Shown one piece after another: positions 52,376 to 61,488 of a DNA stretch of 64,000 nucleotides (position 1 is its first letter; every line of letters begins with the position of its first letter). The notes below the pieces were generated by a model that was not told the DNA's origin, searched no databases, and was given only the letters and a program-made list of their open reading frames with translations. Both the position numbers and the translations under genes were made by a program. This stretch comes from an uncultured Bacteroidales bacterium (GTDB lineage Bacteria > Bacteroidota > Bacteroidia > Bacteroidales > Paludibacteraceae). The stretch is taken from assembly GCA_900319105.1 (NCBI GenBank), contig ONND01000001.1:62001-126000 (forward strand). The letters are read 5' to 3'.

Positions 52376-53362
52376 ATGACAAATAACAAATTGATAAAAG
52401 GTCGTCGTTACCGAATCAATCCCGAGACGCTTCAATTGGAGCGTATCGAGCATGGTTTCCGTTACTGGATCCGTCGCTCGGGAGGTTATATCTTTGCAGG
52501 AATAGGCTTGGGAGTCATTTTCTTCTATGTATTCCTCTATTTCTACCCGTCTCCTCGGGAGGCATCCCTGATGCAGTATAACCGCAACTTGACGGCAGAG
52601 ATGGAACTATTGGAGAAGCAGGTGGATCAGATGCAGATCATCCTCTCGGACCTGTCCCAGCGTGATGATAACCTCTATCGGGCTATATTGGGTGCCGAAC
52701 CTATTCCGCTCAGTGCCCGAATGGGAGCAACCCAGCAGGTATCCTACTACGACTCTCTTGCCCGTATGACGAATACGCAGTTGGCAGCAGATATCCAGCG
52801 CAAAGTGGATATATTGGAGAAAGAGCTATACGTGCAGGCAACCTCATATGACGAGATTCTCGAGTTGGCGAAGAACCAGAATGTCCGAATGGAGAATATC
52901 CCGGCTATTCAGCCTGTCCTAAACAAAGATCTTAAACGAATGGCGTCCGGTTACGGGTGGCGTGTAGATCCGGTATATCATATCCGTCGTTTCCACGAGG
53001 GCATGGACTTCTCCGCGCCTGTCGGCACCGATATCTTCGCTACCGGCAATGGTACGGTGGTCTATTCAGGGTGGCGTCAAGGCTATGGCGAGACCGTCGA
53101 GATCGACCATGGTTTCAATTATTCCACCCTCTATGCCCATTGCTCCAAACGGGTAGTCCGGGTAGGGCAGAAAGTGAAAAGGGGTGATGTCATAGCCCTC
53201 GTGGGTAACACGGGTAAATCGACCGGACCTCACCTCCATTATGAGGTGCATTATAACGGTCGCCCCATTGACCCGCGTAATTTCTATTTCTACGACCTCA
53301 GTCCGGAAGATTACGACAAGATGGTACAGCTCTCCTCCAATATGGGAAATATGATGGATTGA
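52376..53362 (+). CDS. M23 (LytM) peptidase with membrane anchor and coiled coil
   Basis: Cell-wall peptidase or amidase activator, 328 residues. One N-terminal helix (~37-58) anchors it. A coiled coil (~65-165) follows, then the M23 domain with HEGMDF (~210) and GPHLHYEVHYNG (~289) zinc motifs. The N-terminal KGRRYRINPETLQLER is common in Bacteroidota M23 proteins. All zinc ligands (His, Asp, His) seem present, so it is probably active. It follows ygiQ after 6 bp. Confidence 0.9.
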   Translation: MTNNKLIKGRRYRINPETLQLERIEHGFRYWIRRSGGYIFAGIGLGVIFFYVFLYFYPSPREASLMQYNRNLTAEMELLEKQVDQMQIILSDLSQRDDNLYRAILGAEPIPLSARMGATQQVSYYDSLARMTNTQLAADIQRKVDILEKELYVQATSYDEILELAKNQNVRMENIPAIQPVLNKDLKRMASGYGWRVDPVYHIRRFHEGMDFSAPVGTDIFATGNGTVVYSGWRQGYGETVEIDHGFNYSTLYAHCSKRVVRVGQKVKRGDVIALVGNTGKSTGPHLHYEVHYNGRPIDPRNFYFYDLSPEDYDKMVQLSSNMGNMMD

Positions 53363-53370
53363 TACAAAAA

Positions 53371-53398
53371 GCCCCTCCTTCACGGAGGGGTTTGGGGT
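53371..53398. repeat. GC-rich REP-like element (site D), possible terminator
   Basis: CCCCTCC (53372-53378) pairs with GGAGGGG (53384-53390), followed by tttggggtgg. It lies between convergent genes and may also terminate transcription. Confidence 0.75.
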
Positions 53399-53404
53399 GG
53401 CTGT

Positions 53405-54103
53405 TTAGCCTAATCTGGAGATTTTTTCCAATTCTTTCACATTCAGTATTTGTATCCGCCTTCCGTCTATCGCCAGTAGATTCTCTTGTGCAAACTGGCT
53501 GAGTGTGCGAATAGCATTGCTTGTAGTCATATTACTCATGTTCGCTAAATCTTCGCGAGGCATTGCCATAGCCAGGGTTTTGCCGTCTTCCTCATAACCA
53601 TAGTTCTTGAGGAGCAGAAGAAGGCTCTCCGCCAAACGACCCCGAATATGCTTCTGAGTGAGGTTTACCGTCTGAATCTCCGAGAAAGCCAAGTCCTTCG
53701 CCATCATCAGCATTACTTGGTAACAGAGCTTGCCGTTGGAGCCAATAAGTTTTGTGAAATAATCCTTCTGCATCCGATAGATAGTGCATGGCTCAAAAGC
53801 GTTCGCGCAGGAATTGTATGATTCGTTCGCGATACATGCGCGGTAACCGAAAATGTCGTAGGGTTTGAGCAAACGGATAATCTGCTGACGCTGACCGATG
53901 CCCTCTTTGTAAATACGCACTTTGCCGCTGAGTAACATCCATACATAACTCGATTCCTCGCCCTCTAAATGAATTGTTTCGTTCTTCGAGTAATGAACCA
54001 GTTCAACGTGCTTCACGATATCTGTTCTCTCCGCTTCTGTCAGCGTTTGCCACAGGGGATTTAACTCCCACATCGGGGCAAAATTCTCATTTTTAATCTT
54101 CAT
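53405..54103 (-). CDS. Crp/Fnr-type transcription regulator
   Basis: Regulator of 232 residues with an N-terminal cyclic-nucleotide-binding fold (HLEGEESSYVWMLLSGKVRIYKEG) and a C-terminal winged helix (REDLANMSNMTTSNAIRTLSQFAQENLLAIDGRRIQIL). Cys residues are few and not Fnr-like, so an Fe-S sensor is unlikely. The ATG at 54103 was chosen because a longer form (54133) would start at or before the transcription start predicted from the promoter at 54161-54131. It is divergent from the RND efflux operon and is a candidate controller of it. Confidence 0.87.
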   Translation of the reverse strand: MKIKNENFAPMWELNPLWQTLTEAERTDIVKHVELVHYSKNETIHLEGEESSYVWMLLSGKVRIYKEGIGQRQQIIRLLKPYDIFGYRACIANESYNSCANAFEPCTIYRMQKDYFTKLIGSNGKLCYQVMLMMAKDLAFSEIQTVNLTQKHIRGRLAESLLLLLKNYGYEEDGKTLAMAMPREDLANMSNMTTSNAIRTLSQFAQENLLAIDGRRIQILNVKELEKISRLG

Positions 54104-54130
54104 TCGAATCCTCTTTTCAGAAATCCGCTG

Positions 54131-54161
54131 CAAAGATACAATATTTTTTTTATATGCGCAA
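54131..54161 (-). promoter_or_regulatory. Bacteroidota promoter for the Crp-type regulator
   Basis: On the minus strand TTG (54161-54159) and TATCTTTG (54138-54131) are separated by 20 nt. It faces away from the efflux promoter 45 bp to the right. Confidence 0.8.
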
Positions 54162-54205
54162 ATAATTTAGCATTTTTTTTTCTGATTAAAAAATCTTTGA
54201 TTTTC

Positions 54206-54236
54206 TTGCATATGTCAAAAAAAAGCAGTAATTTTG
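54206..54236 (+). promoter_or_regulatory. Bacteroidota promoter for the RND efflux operon
   Basis: TTG (54206-54208) and TAATTTTG (54229-54236) are separated by 20 nt. It is identical over the whole core to the promoter at 61243. Confidence 0.87.
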
Positions 54237-54257
54237 CAGCCGCAAAAGTATTAGTGT

Positions 54258-55295
54258 ATGAGAAAGTTCCAAACAACAACTTTTCTTTTTTTATGCCTGT
54301 CAGCAGCAGTGGTCTTGTTGGCAGGTTGTTCCCGTAAGTCTAAATATGCCTATTTGACGGATAAACCGCTGCCTGTAGAGATAGAGGTTGTAGGCGAGAG
54401 TAATCAGCTTGTGATGAATTCCTATCTGGGCGAAATACGTCCGAAAACGGACATTTCCCTTATATTCCCGATAGGCGGTCAGATCACCGGTATTTTCGTT
54501 AAGAGCGGAGACCGTGTGCGCAAAGGACAGTTGATCGCTACCGTGGATAGTACGCAAACCAAGGCGATGTTAGAGAGCGCAGAGGCGATGTTTCGTCAGG
54601 CTAAAGATGCATGGAACCGTCTCAAACCTGTGCATGAACAGGGTGGTATCAGTGATGTGAAATGGGTCGAGATGGAGACGAATCTTGAAAAAGCCCGTTC
54701 GTTGGCTCTCTCTTCCCGTAAGCGCTACGAGGATTGCACGATGCGTGCTACGCAGGCGGGTATTGTTGATATGAAAGATATCAACGTGGGGCAGTATGTA
54801 GGAATCGGTCAGCCGATAGGTACGCTCATGGATCTGTCAGCCTATGTGGTAGAGTTCACGGTGCCGGAGAACGAAGTAGGAGCAATGACTATCGGTCAGC
54901 CGATTACGGTAGCGCTTCCTGCGCTGCGTAAGGAATATCAGGCACATCTAACGGAGAAATCCGTAGCGGCTACGATGATCGCGCATACGTACCTTGTGAA
55001 AGCGGAGATCACCTCGCCGGAGGCTGTCAAAGATCTGCTGCCGGGAATGGTTTGTCGGGCGGTTGCTTCTCAACGTGACCAGGCGGGATACATCATTTCC
55101 GCCGGTTGCATTCAAACCCAGAAAAGCGGTCACAGTGTATGGTTGATTAAGAACGGTCGTGCCGAGCGCCGGATGGTCGCTATCAGCGATTTTGTGGAGA
55201 ACGGCGTATTGGTCAGCAAAGGCATCTCCTTTGGCGATACAGTGATCTCCAAGGGCTACCAGAAGATGTATAACGGAGCAGCAGTGAAGTTTTAA
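54258..55295 (+). CDS. RND efflux periplasmic adaptor lipoprotein
   Basis: Membrane-fusion protein linking pump and outer-membrane channel, 345 residues, with lipobox LAGC (~residue 24). The barrel-sandwich (lipoyl) halves are GGQITGIFVKSGDRVRKGQLIATVD (shortened motif GIFVKSGDRVRKGQLIA) and GIVDMKDINVGQYVGIGQPIGTL, separated by a short helical hairpin (~95-150). Beta-barrel and membrane-proximal domains follow. It is the first gene of a three-gene RND operon; substrate is not readable. Confidence 0.92.
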   Translation: MRKFQTTTFLFLCLSAAVVLLAGCSRKSKYAYLTDKPLPVEIEVVGESNQLVMNSYLGEIRPKTDISLIFPIGGQITGIFVKSGDRVRKGQLIATVDSTQTKAMLESAEAMFRQAKDAWNRLKPVHEQGGISDVKWVEMETNLEKARSLALSSRKRYEDCTMRATQAGIVDMKDINVGQYVGIGQPIGTLMDLSAYVVEFTVPENEVGAMTIGQPITVALPALRKEYQAHLTEKSVAATMIAHTYLVKAEITSPEAVKDLLPGMVCRAVASQRDQAGYIISAGCIQTQKSGHSVWLIKNGRAERRMVAISDFVENGVLVSKGISFGDTVISKGYQKMYNGAAVKF

Positions 55296-55298
55296 TCT

Positions 55299-58200
55299 AT
55301 GAGTACGCGTAATCATATAGAGGCTGCGATGCGTAACAGCCGCATTATCTATACGATAGTGGCGGTGCTGGTTGCTTTCGGTATCTTTGCCCTCGGTAAG
55401 ATGAAGAAAGATGAGTTCCCGGAGGTAACGATTCGTCAGGGACTCATCGTAGCGATCTTCCCGGGTGCTACGGCGCAGGAGGTAGAAGAGCAGGTGGCTA
55501 AGCCTATAGAGCAATACTTATTCTCCTTCAAGGAAATCGACAAACGCAAAACCTACAGCCTGAGTAAGGATGGTATGTGTTATATCTTCGCTGCCCTGTC
55601 GCCAAAAGTGACAAATAGCAATGAAGCATGGTCCAAAATACGCGGCGGTATCTCCTTGCTCAAGCAGATGCAACTACCTACCGGTCTGCTGGCCGTTGCC
55701 GTCATTGATGATTTTGGCAACACAAGTAGTATTTTACTGGCGATAGAGAGCCCTGAACGTTCGCCGCGAGAGTTGCAGAAATTCGCCGAGATGACAGCCG
55801 ACCGGCTGCGGGAGATTGAAGAGATGGGTAGTATCAAACTGCTCGGCCAGCAGTACGAAGAGATCGCCGTCACGCTGGATGTAGAGCGTATTTCCAAATA
55901 TTCGATTGACCAGAACGTCATCCTCGCACGCTTGGCTTCACAGGGATTCCGAACGATGACAGGTGAGGTAGATAACGAGATGGGAGCGGCTCTTGTACAT
56001 GTCGATGTACCGTATCGGACCGAGTACGAAGTGGGCGAGCAGATCATCTTTACCGATCCGGTGAACAACCAGACCATCCGTCTCAAAGACATCGCCCAAA
56101 TAGAAAGACGCTATGAAGAGGCGACCAAGTATGTCCGTCGTTATGACGAGCATGGGGTGGGCGATTGTCTGCTGCTCAATATTGAAATGCAATCGGGTAA
56201 TAACATCGTTGCGTTTGGCGCCAAAGTGGATGAAATATTGGAACAGATGCGTGCTACATTGCCGCCGGATGTCCAGATGCATAAGATCACCGACCAGCCG
56301 CGCGTAGTGGATAGTAGTGTGCGGTCGTTCCTCAAAGACCTGGTGGTCTCTGTGCTCATCGTCATCGCGGTCATGCTTGTTCTTTTCCCGTTGCGTACAG
56401 CCCTCGTCAGTTCAACCGGTTTGCCTGTCTGCATCGCCATTACGATAGGTATCATGTACCTCTTCGGAATCGAATTGAATACAGTCACCCTGGCGGCACT
56501 TATTGTGGTATTGGGTATGGTGGTTGATGACTCGGTCATTGTTATTGACGGATACAGCGATCTGTTGGCGCAAGGCCACTCGCGTTGGTACGCAGCTGCT
56601 GTCTCGACTCGTGACTTGTTTGTGCCGATGGTTCTGGCTACGACCTCTATCTCCGGTATGTTCTTCCCGATGTTAGGTCTCATGACTGGTAGCTTGGCGG
56701 ATTTCATTAAACTATTTCCATGGGCGATTTTTATTGCCCTTACTTGTAGTATCCTCTATGCCGTTTGGATCATCCCTTATATGGCAAGCACCTTCATCCG
56801 TCGCAAGCCGGTAGGCGCCAAACCGACCTTAGTGGAGCGTACGCAGGAGAAATTCTTCGCGGCTCTGCAGGCGGGGTATCAGAAACTGTTGGATCTCTGT
56901 TTCCGCCATCCGTGGTGGACGATAGGTATCAGTCTGGGGTCGGTCGTTTTGGGAAGCATCATCCTCACGCAGTTGGATATCCAATTGATGCCGAAAGCCG
57001 ATCGCGATAGTTTTGCGGTGGAGATCCATTTGACGGAAGGCTCTTCGCTGGAGCAGACTCAAGCTATTGTGGATAGCTTGGGTGGCGTACTCAACGCCGA
57101 CAAGCGTGTACAGAGCGTCACGGCTTTTGTAGGTATGTCCAGTCCGCGTTTCCATGCTACCTATGCGCCGCAGATGGGAGGAAAGAACTATGCGCAGTTC
57201 ATTGTGAATACCATTTCGCCGGAGGCTACGTTTGAACTCATCGAGCATTATCAGCCGCTTTATGAGAATGCCTTCCCGAATGCTTACTGCCGTTTCAAGA
57301 TGTTGGATTATCAGGCAGTTAACAATCCAATAGAGGTCTATGTACAAGGCTCGGATATCGGCAAACTGGAGGTGGTGGCGGATTCGGTCAAAACTTTCCT
57401 TGCGCAGTTCCCCAACTTGACTTGGGTTCATACGGATTACGACGAGACCGTGCAGACTATCCGTCTGCGTCTTAAGGATGATGAAGCGAGCCGTTTGGGG
57501 ATTACACAGGCCTCTCTTTCTGTCTATCTCAATGGTTTGCTTCACGGACGAGGCATGACCTCTATTTGGGAAGATGGCTATAAAACGCCCGTTGTACTCT
57601 ATTCGTTGGGTGTCGATTCGCTTGACTATGGCGACATAGGCAATCTCATGATCCCGACGCTGATCCCCAAACTATGGGTGCCGTTGCGTCAGATTGCGGA
57701 TATAGAGCCTGATTTCCACCATGCGCAGATCAAGCGGCGTAATAGCGTACGTACCATTACGGTCTCTGCGGATACGCGTGGTAAACTGTCGGCGATCACG
57801 GCTACGAAGCCGGTGATCCGCTATGTGCATAAGTTGCGTAAGCATCTGCCAGACGGCGTTTCGATATCGTTTGGTGGAGCTCTGGAGCAGTCTCTGTTGA
57901 TGCTGCCGGGCTTGATTGCCTCCATTGGAGCGGCGTTGCTTGTGCTGCTGGTATTGCTCGTTTATCACTTCCGCAAGCTGAATATCTCTTTCCTCGCGCT
58001 CAGCTCCAGTCTGCTCTGTCTCTTTGGTTCGGCGGTGGGAATGTGGATGTTCCATATGGATATATCTGTTACGGCAATCCTCGGTGTCATTTCGCTTATC
58101 GGTATCATCGTGCGTAATGCCATTATTATGTATGAGTATTCGGATCATCTCGTTAGCCACGAGCATAAGACGGCTCGCGAAGCCGCTTATCTGGCGGGGC

Positions 58201-58406
58201 AGCGTCGTATGCGGCCTATCTTCCTCACCACTGCCACCACGGCGCTTGGTGTCGTACCGATGATCCTTGCCGCTACGGATCTATGGATGCCGATGGGTGT
58301 TGTGATTTGTTTCGGCGCTATCCTGACGATGCCGATGGTAGTCACGTTGCTGCCTGTCGCTTATTGGAAACTATTTGAAAAATCAACACGTCGCTATGAG
58401 AAATAA
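55299..58406 (+). CDS. RND family efflux permease
   Basis: Proton-driven inner-membrane pump of 1035 residues with twelve helices and two large periplasmic loops. Helix 4 carries the Asp pair in VVDDSVIVIDGYSDLL (~410), needed for proton relay. The FPEVTIRQGLIVAIFPGATAQEVEEQV-type start (short form KMKKDEFPEVTIRQG) marks the AcrB-like/HAE group. It starts 3 bp after the adaptor gene and overlaps the channel gene by 11 bp. Confidence 0.94.
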   Translation: MSTRNHIEAAMRNSRIIYTIVAVLVAFGIFALGKMKKDEFPEVTIRQGLIVAIFPGATAQEVEEQVAKPIEQYLFSFKEIDKRKTYSLSKDGMCYIFAALSPKVTNSNEAWSKIRGGISLLKQMQLPTGLLAVAVIDDFGNTSSILLAIESPERSPRELQKFAEMTADRLREIEEMGSIKLLGQQYEEIAVTLDVERISKYSIDQNVILARLASQGFRTMTGEVDNEMGAALVHVDVPYRTEYEVGEQIIFTDPVNNQTIRLKDIAQIERRYEEATKYVRRYDEHGVGDCLLLNIEMQSGNNIVAFGAKVDEILEQMRATLPPDVQMHKITDQPRVVDSSVRSFLKDLVVSVLIVIAVMLVLFPLRTALVSSTGLPVCIAITIGIMYLFGIELNTVTLAALIVVLGMVVDDSVIVIDGYSDLLAQGHSRWYAAAVSTRDLFVPMVLATTSISGMFFPMLGLMTGSLADFIKLFPWAIFIALTCSILYAVWIIPYMASTFIRRKPVGAKPTLVERTQEKFFAALQAGYQKLLDLCFRHPWWTIGISLGSVVLGSIILTQLDIQLMPKADRDSFAVEIHLTEGSSLEQTQAIVDSLGGVLNADKRVQSVTAFVGMSSPRFHATYAPQMGGKNYAQFIVNTISPEATFELIEHYQPLYENAFPNAYCRFKMLDYQAVNNPIEVYVQGSDIGKLEVVADSVKTFLAQFPNLTWVHTDYDETVQTIRLRLKDDEASRLGITQASLSVYLNGLLHGRGMTSIWEDGYKTPVVLYSLGVDSLDYGDIGNLMIPTLIPKLWVPLRQIADIEPDFHHAQIKRRNSVRTITVSADTRGKLSAITATKPVIRYVHKLRKHLPDGVSISFGGALEQSLLMLPGLIASIGAALLVLLVLLVYHFRKLNISFLALSSSLLCLFGSAVGMWMFHMDISVTAILGVISLIGIIVRNAIIMYEYSDHLVSHEHKTAREAAYLAGQRRMRPIFLTTATTALGVVPMILAATDLWMPMGVVICFGAILTMPMVVTLLPVAYWKLFEKSTRRYEK

Positions 58407-59766
58407 ACGATTGATATTTAGTGCTTTGTGCTCTCTGTTCTGTGTCTTTAGTGTATCGGCGCAGTTGCAGGTATTGACGCTTGATTCCTGCCTTAGCAGC
58501 GCAAAACAGCGTAACTGTACTATCCGTTCCGCGCAACTGGAAGTGCTTATCTCGCGTGAGGTAAAAAAGCAGATGCTGTGGAAATATTTCCCGCAGGTTA
58601 GTATCGAGGCGTTTGGCTTCTATGCGGTGAAGCATCTGGTAGAGGCTGACGTGACCGAAGGATGGGATGATGATACAGGTGATTTCTTCAAACAGGTTTT
58701 TGACTTACTTACGGAAATAGGGAGGGCAGATGATCCTAATTTTACGCTCAACTCGAAGATCAAACTGCTGCAATGGGGCGCATCGGCGCAACTGACGGCT
58801 GCACAACCTCTCTTCTGGGGCGGACAGATTGTCAATGCCAATAAGCTTGCTAAACTCGGTATTGATGCGGCACAACTCAAGCAGGAAGTGAGCGAACGCG
58901 ATGTCCTGCAAAACGTAGCGGAGACTTACTGGCTTGTAATGGGATTGCAACAGAAAAAAGTAACATTGAACAAAGCAACCGAGCTGCTTGATTCTGTGGC
59001 ACATATAGCCAACGTAGCGTATAACAACGGTATCGTTACCGGAAATGACCTGCTGCGCGTACAGCTGAAGCAGAACGAACTCAATACCAATACCGTCAAG
59101 TTAGAGAACGGTATTCGCTTGGCGAGCAGACTGCTTTGCCAACTCATCGGACAGCCCTACAACGGCGAGCAACTAATGTTGGAGACTTGGCCTGAAGAAG
59201 AAACCATTAATCTGCTGCCGGAGGAACCTGAGTATATCTCTATAGATGGACGCCCAGAGGCCAAACTATTAGAGATGAACGTGCGGTACAACCAACTGAT
59301 GAAAAAAGTATCGCTTGGTGAAAGTCTGCCGCATCTCGCGTTGGGCGTAAGCGGTGGATATTCTAATTTCTTCCGCCATCATCGTCTCAATGCTATCGGT
59401 TTCCTGCATCTCTCAGTTCCTTTGACCGGATGGGGGGAGACTTCCCATAAACTGAAACAGCATAATTACCAAATAGAGCAGGCAAAGATGCAGCAGGATG
59501 ACTTGCGTGAGAAACTCAACCTCCAGAATAGGCAGGTATATGATCAGCTCACCGAAGCTATCAAACTCATGGAGCAGCATCGTGCATCTCGTGATCTGGG
59601 GCTGGATAACTACCGAGTGGCGCTCATGAACTATAAGGCCGGAGTAGGGACAATGACCGAACTGCTTGAAGCAGAGACCTTGTTGAACCAGGCGGAGAAC
59701 GCCTATACCGATTCGCGTATCTCCTATCGTATTGCTGCACGAAAGTTCGCTGATTATAACAAATAA
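58396..59766 (+). CDS. TolC-type outer-membrane efflux channel
   Basis: Outer-membrane factor of 456 residues. The signal peptide MRNKRLIFSALCSLFCVFSV is followed by SAQ and two OEP repeats of long helices (~140-230 and ~340-440). ATG 58396 was chosen over an upstream TTG because it gives a clean signal peptide. The signal-peptide codons show a faint 7-bp periodicity (58422-58456). The last gene of the RND operon. Confidence 0.9.
   Translation: MRNKRLIFSALCSLFCVFSVSAQLQVLTLDSCLSSAKQRNCTIRSAQLEVLISREVKKQMLWKYFPQVSIEAFGFYAVKHLVEADVTEGWDDDTGDFFKQVFDLLTEIGRADDPNFTLNSKIKLLQWGASAQLTAAQPLFWGGQIVNANKLAKLGIDAAQLKQEVSERDVLQNVAETYWLVMGLQQKKVTLNKATELLDSVAHIANVAYNNGIVTGNDLLRVQLKQNELNTNTVKLENGIRLASRLLCQLIGQPYNGEQLMLETWPEEETINLLPEEPEYISIDGRPEAKLLEMNVRYNQLMKKVSLGESLPHLALGVSGGYSNFFRHHRLNAIGFLHLSVPLTGWGETSHKLKQHNYQIEQAKMQQDDLREKLNLQNRQVYDQLTEAIKLMEQHRASRDLGLDNYRVALMNYKAGVGTMTELLEAETLLNQAENAYTDSRISYRIAARKFADYNK
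58422..58456. repeat. Degenerate heptanucleotide pattern in the tolC-like signal peptide
   Basis: tgctttg, tgctctc, tgttctg, tgtcttt and agtgtat occur in 7-bp register. The similarity is weaker than in other arrays and could be codon bias of a hydrophobic stretch. Confidence 0.35.
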
Positions 59767-59801
59767 AACGCCTTTGAAAAGGGTCGCAAATTTTAGATCT
59801 T

Positions 59802-60977
59802 ATGAAAAATATCAAATATGTAGGCTGCGATGACGCAGAGTTAGATTTGTTTGAAAGCCAATACGCCTTGCCGGAAGGAATGTGCTACAACAGTTATGTA
59901 GTGCTCGGCGAAAAGCAAGTGGCAGTAATGGATGCAGTAGATGCGCGTTGCGCGCACGAGTGGTTAAACAAGGTATCGGAGGCACTGGGCGGCCGCACTC
60001 CCGATTATCTGGTGTGCCATCATATGGAGCCTGATCACAGCGGGTCGGTTGCGGCATTCTTGAGCCAGTATCCGCAGGCGCAAGTGTTGTGCTCGAAACA
60101 GGCAGTGGTGATGATGCAGCAGTTTGGCATTGAGGCCAAGAACGTGCAGATTGTGGCGGAAGGGACGCAAATAGACCTCGGCGGCTTGTCGTTACAGTTC
60201 GTCGCAGCCCCGATGATCCACTGGCCCGAAGTGATGATGAGCTATTGTCCTGAGGAGCAGGTGTTGTTCTCCGCGGATGCGTTCGGTAAGTTCGGTGTCT
60301 ATCACGCCGACGAGGACGACTGGGCATGCGAGGCAAGAAGATACTATTTCAACATCGTCGGCAAGTACGGCATGCAGGTGACGAATGTGTTGAAGAAATT
60401 AAATAATCTCCCCTCCTTTCAGGGAGGGGTCGGGGGTAGGCTTACCATTGCTCCGCTGCACGGGCCGATGCTTGAGGGAGAGAAGAAAGATGAGGCGCTG
60501 CGGTTATATACTATCTGGAGCGCGTACGGTGTAGAGACCGAAGGCGTGTTAGTAGCTTATGCTTCCATCCATGGCAACACGGCGAAAGCCGCACAACAAC
60601 TGGCAGAGATCCTAAAGGCGAAAGGGGCAGGGAAGGTTGCTATTACCGATTTGAGTCGCGATGACATGGCTGAGGCAATAGAGGATGCGTTCAGGATGGA
60701 CAAGTTGGCGCTCTGCTGCGCCACCTACGATGGAGACATCTTCCCGGCAATGCATATGTTCCTCCATAAACTCCGCCTCAAAGGTTACCAAAACCGCCGT
60801 GTCGCACTGTTGGAGAACGGTTCCTGGGCTCCGCAAGCGGTACGTGTCATGAAGGAGATGCTGGCTTCATGCAAGAACGTGGAGATCGTCGAGCCGACTG
60901 TTACCATCCGCGGAGCACTCAAGCCGGAACAAACGGCAGAACTGGAAGCACTCGCTGACGCATTGTTGGCGAAATAA
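59802..60977 (+). CDS. FprA-type flavodiiron protein
   Basis: Reduces O2 (or NO) to harmless product with electrons from rubredoxin, 391 residues. The N-terminal metallo-beta-lactamase-like domain has di-iron ligands HHMEPDH (~78-84) and further His residues in APMIHWPEVM and PLHGPM. The C-terminal flavodoxin domain (~245-391) begins VLVAYASIHGNTAKAA. A REP-like element (60408-60441) encodes NLPSFQGGVGG immediately before the PLHGPM ligand segment, so it sits close to the active site. The rubredoxin gene follows after 39 bp, an O2-defence pair. Confidence 0.92.
   Translation: MKNIKYVGCDDAELDLFESQYALPEGMCYNSYVVLGEKQVAVMDAVDARCAHEWLNKVSEALGGRTPDYLVCHHMEPDHSGSVAAFLSQYPQAQVLCSKQAVVMMQQFGIEAKNVQIVAEGTQIDLGGLSLQFVAAPMIHWPEVMMSYCPEEQVLFSADAFGKFGVYHADEDDWACEARRYYFNIVGKYGMQVTNVLKKLNNLPSFQGGVGGRLTIAPLHGPMLEGEKKDEALRLYTIWSAYGVETEGVLVAYASIHGNTAKAAQQLAEILKAKGAGKVAITDLSRDDMAEAIEDAFRMDKLALCCATYDGDIFPAMHMFLHKLRLKGYQNRRVALLENGSWAPQAVRVMKEMLASCKNVEIVEPTVTIRGALKPEQTAELEALADALLAK
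60408..60441. repeat. In-frame GC-rich REP-like element (site E)
   Basis: CCCCTCC (60410-60416) and GGAGGGG (60423-60429) pair around tttcag.. and are followed by tcgggggtaggctt. It lies within the flavodiiron gene, frame kept. Confidence 0.85.
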
Positions 60978-61016
60978 ACGCAAACCAAAATATTAACTTA
61001 CCAAAATTAACGTCTT

Positions 61017-61175
61017 ATGGCAAAGTACATTTGTGATGTATGCGGGTACGAGTACGATCCCGCAGTTGGCGATCCGGACAATGGAATCGCTCCCGGCACT
61101 CCGTTTGAATCCCTTCCCGAAGATTGGGTTTGTCCGCTCTGCGGAGTAGGAAAGGACCAATTCTCCAAAGCTTAA
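61017..61175 (+). CDS. Rubredoxin
   Basis: Small Fe(Cys)4 electron carrier of 52 residues. The two CxxC knuckles are [10 protein letters not shown] (~6-15) and [11 protein letters not shown] (~39-49); the intervening [19 protein letters not shown] is canonical. It lies 39 bp after the FprA gene, and the pair would pass electrons to O2. An intrinsic terminator follows 7 bp after the stop. Confidence 0.96.
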   Translation: MAKYICDVCGYEYDPAVGDPDNGIAPGTPFESLPEDWVCPLCGVGKDQFSKA

Positions 61176-61182
61176 ATTACAG

Positions 61183-61214
61183 AAATCTGCACTGCAAAGG
61201 TGCAGATTTTTTTG
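61183..61214 (+). terminator. Intrinsic terminator after rubredoxin
   Basis: AAATCTGCAC (61183-61192) pairs with GTGCAGATTT (61200-61209), and a T run follows. Confidence 0.9.
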
Positions 61215-61242
61215 TTCATGCCGAAAAAAAGTTCACATAAAC

Positions 61243-61273
61243 TTGCATATGTCAAAAAAAAGCAGTAATTTTG
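61243..61273 (+). promoter_or_regulatory. Bacteroidota promoter upstream of a structured leader
   Basis: TTG (61243-61245) and TAATTTTG (61266-61273) are separated by 20 nt. The core is identical to the efflux promoter at 54206. About 300 nt separate it from the next start codon. Confidence 0.85.
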
Positions 61274-61361
61274 CGAGCAAAATTGAAATCATACACTGCC
61301 TATGGCATAAAACAACAGACAAACAACATGCATAAATAATAAAGCATTAGGCTAAGAATTT

Positions 61362-61488
61362 GGGGTGTTGAAACTGGCCACTTTCTAACATTACCAAACA
61401 AGAACAAGACTTTCATGCTCACGCGTTGCGTGAGTCTTGTTCGGTAAATATTTGATTGGAATGGCAGTCCAGAAATCCTCAACACTCC
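61362..61488 (+). ncRNA. Structured RNA element: candidate ncRNA or long leader
   Basis: Nested pairings form a rod. GGGGTGTTGA (61362-61371) pairs with TCAACACTCC (61479-61488), TTACC (61391-61395) with GGTAA (61443-61447), GAACAAGAC (61402-61410) with GTCTTGTTC (61434-61442) and CTCACGC (61418-61424) with GCGTGAG (61428-61434; one base shared). Internal loops lie between the stems. The element is transcribed from the promoter at 61243. It may be a separate RNA or a leader controlling the FISUMP gene; I see no terminator directly after it. Confidence 0.5.

Noticed and set aside
54104..54133. Longer N-terminus for the Crp-type regulator
   Set aside because: It would begin within the -7 element of its own promoter.
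61362..61488. Retron msr-msd or integron attC site
   Set aside because: No reverse transcriptase or integrase is present, and the GTTRRRY/RYYYAAC pair of attC could not be fitted.
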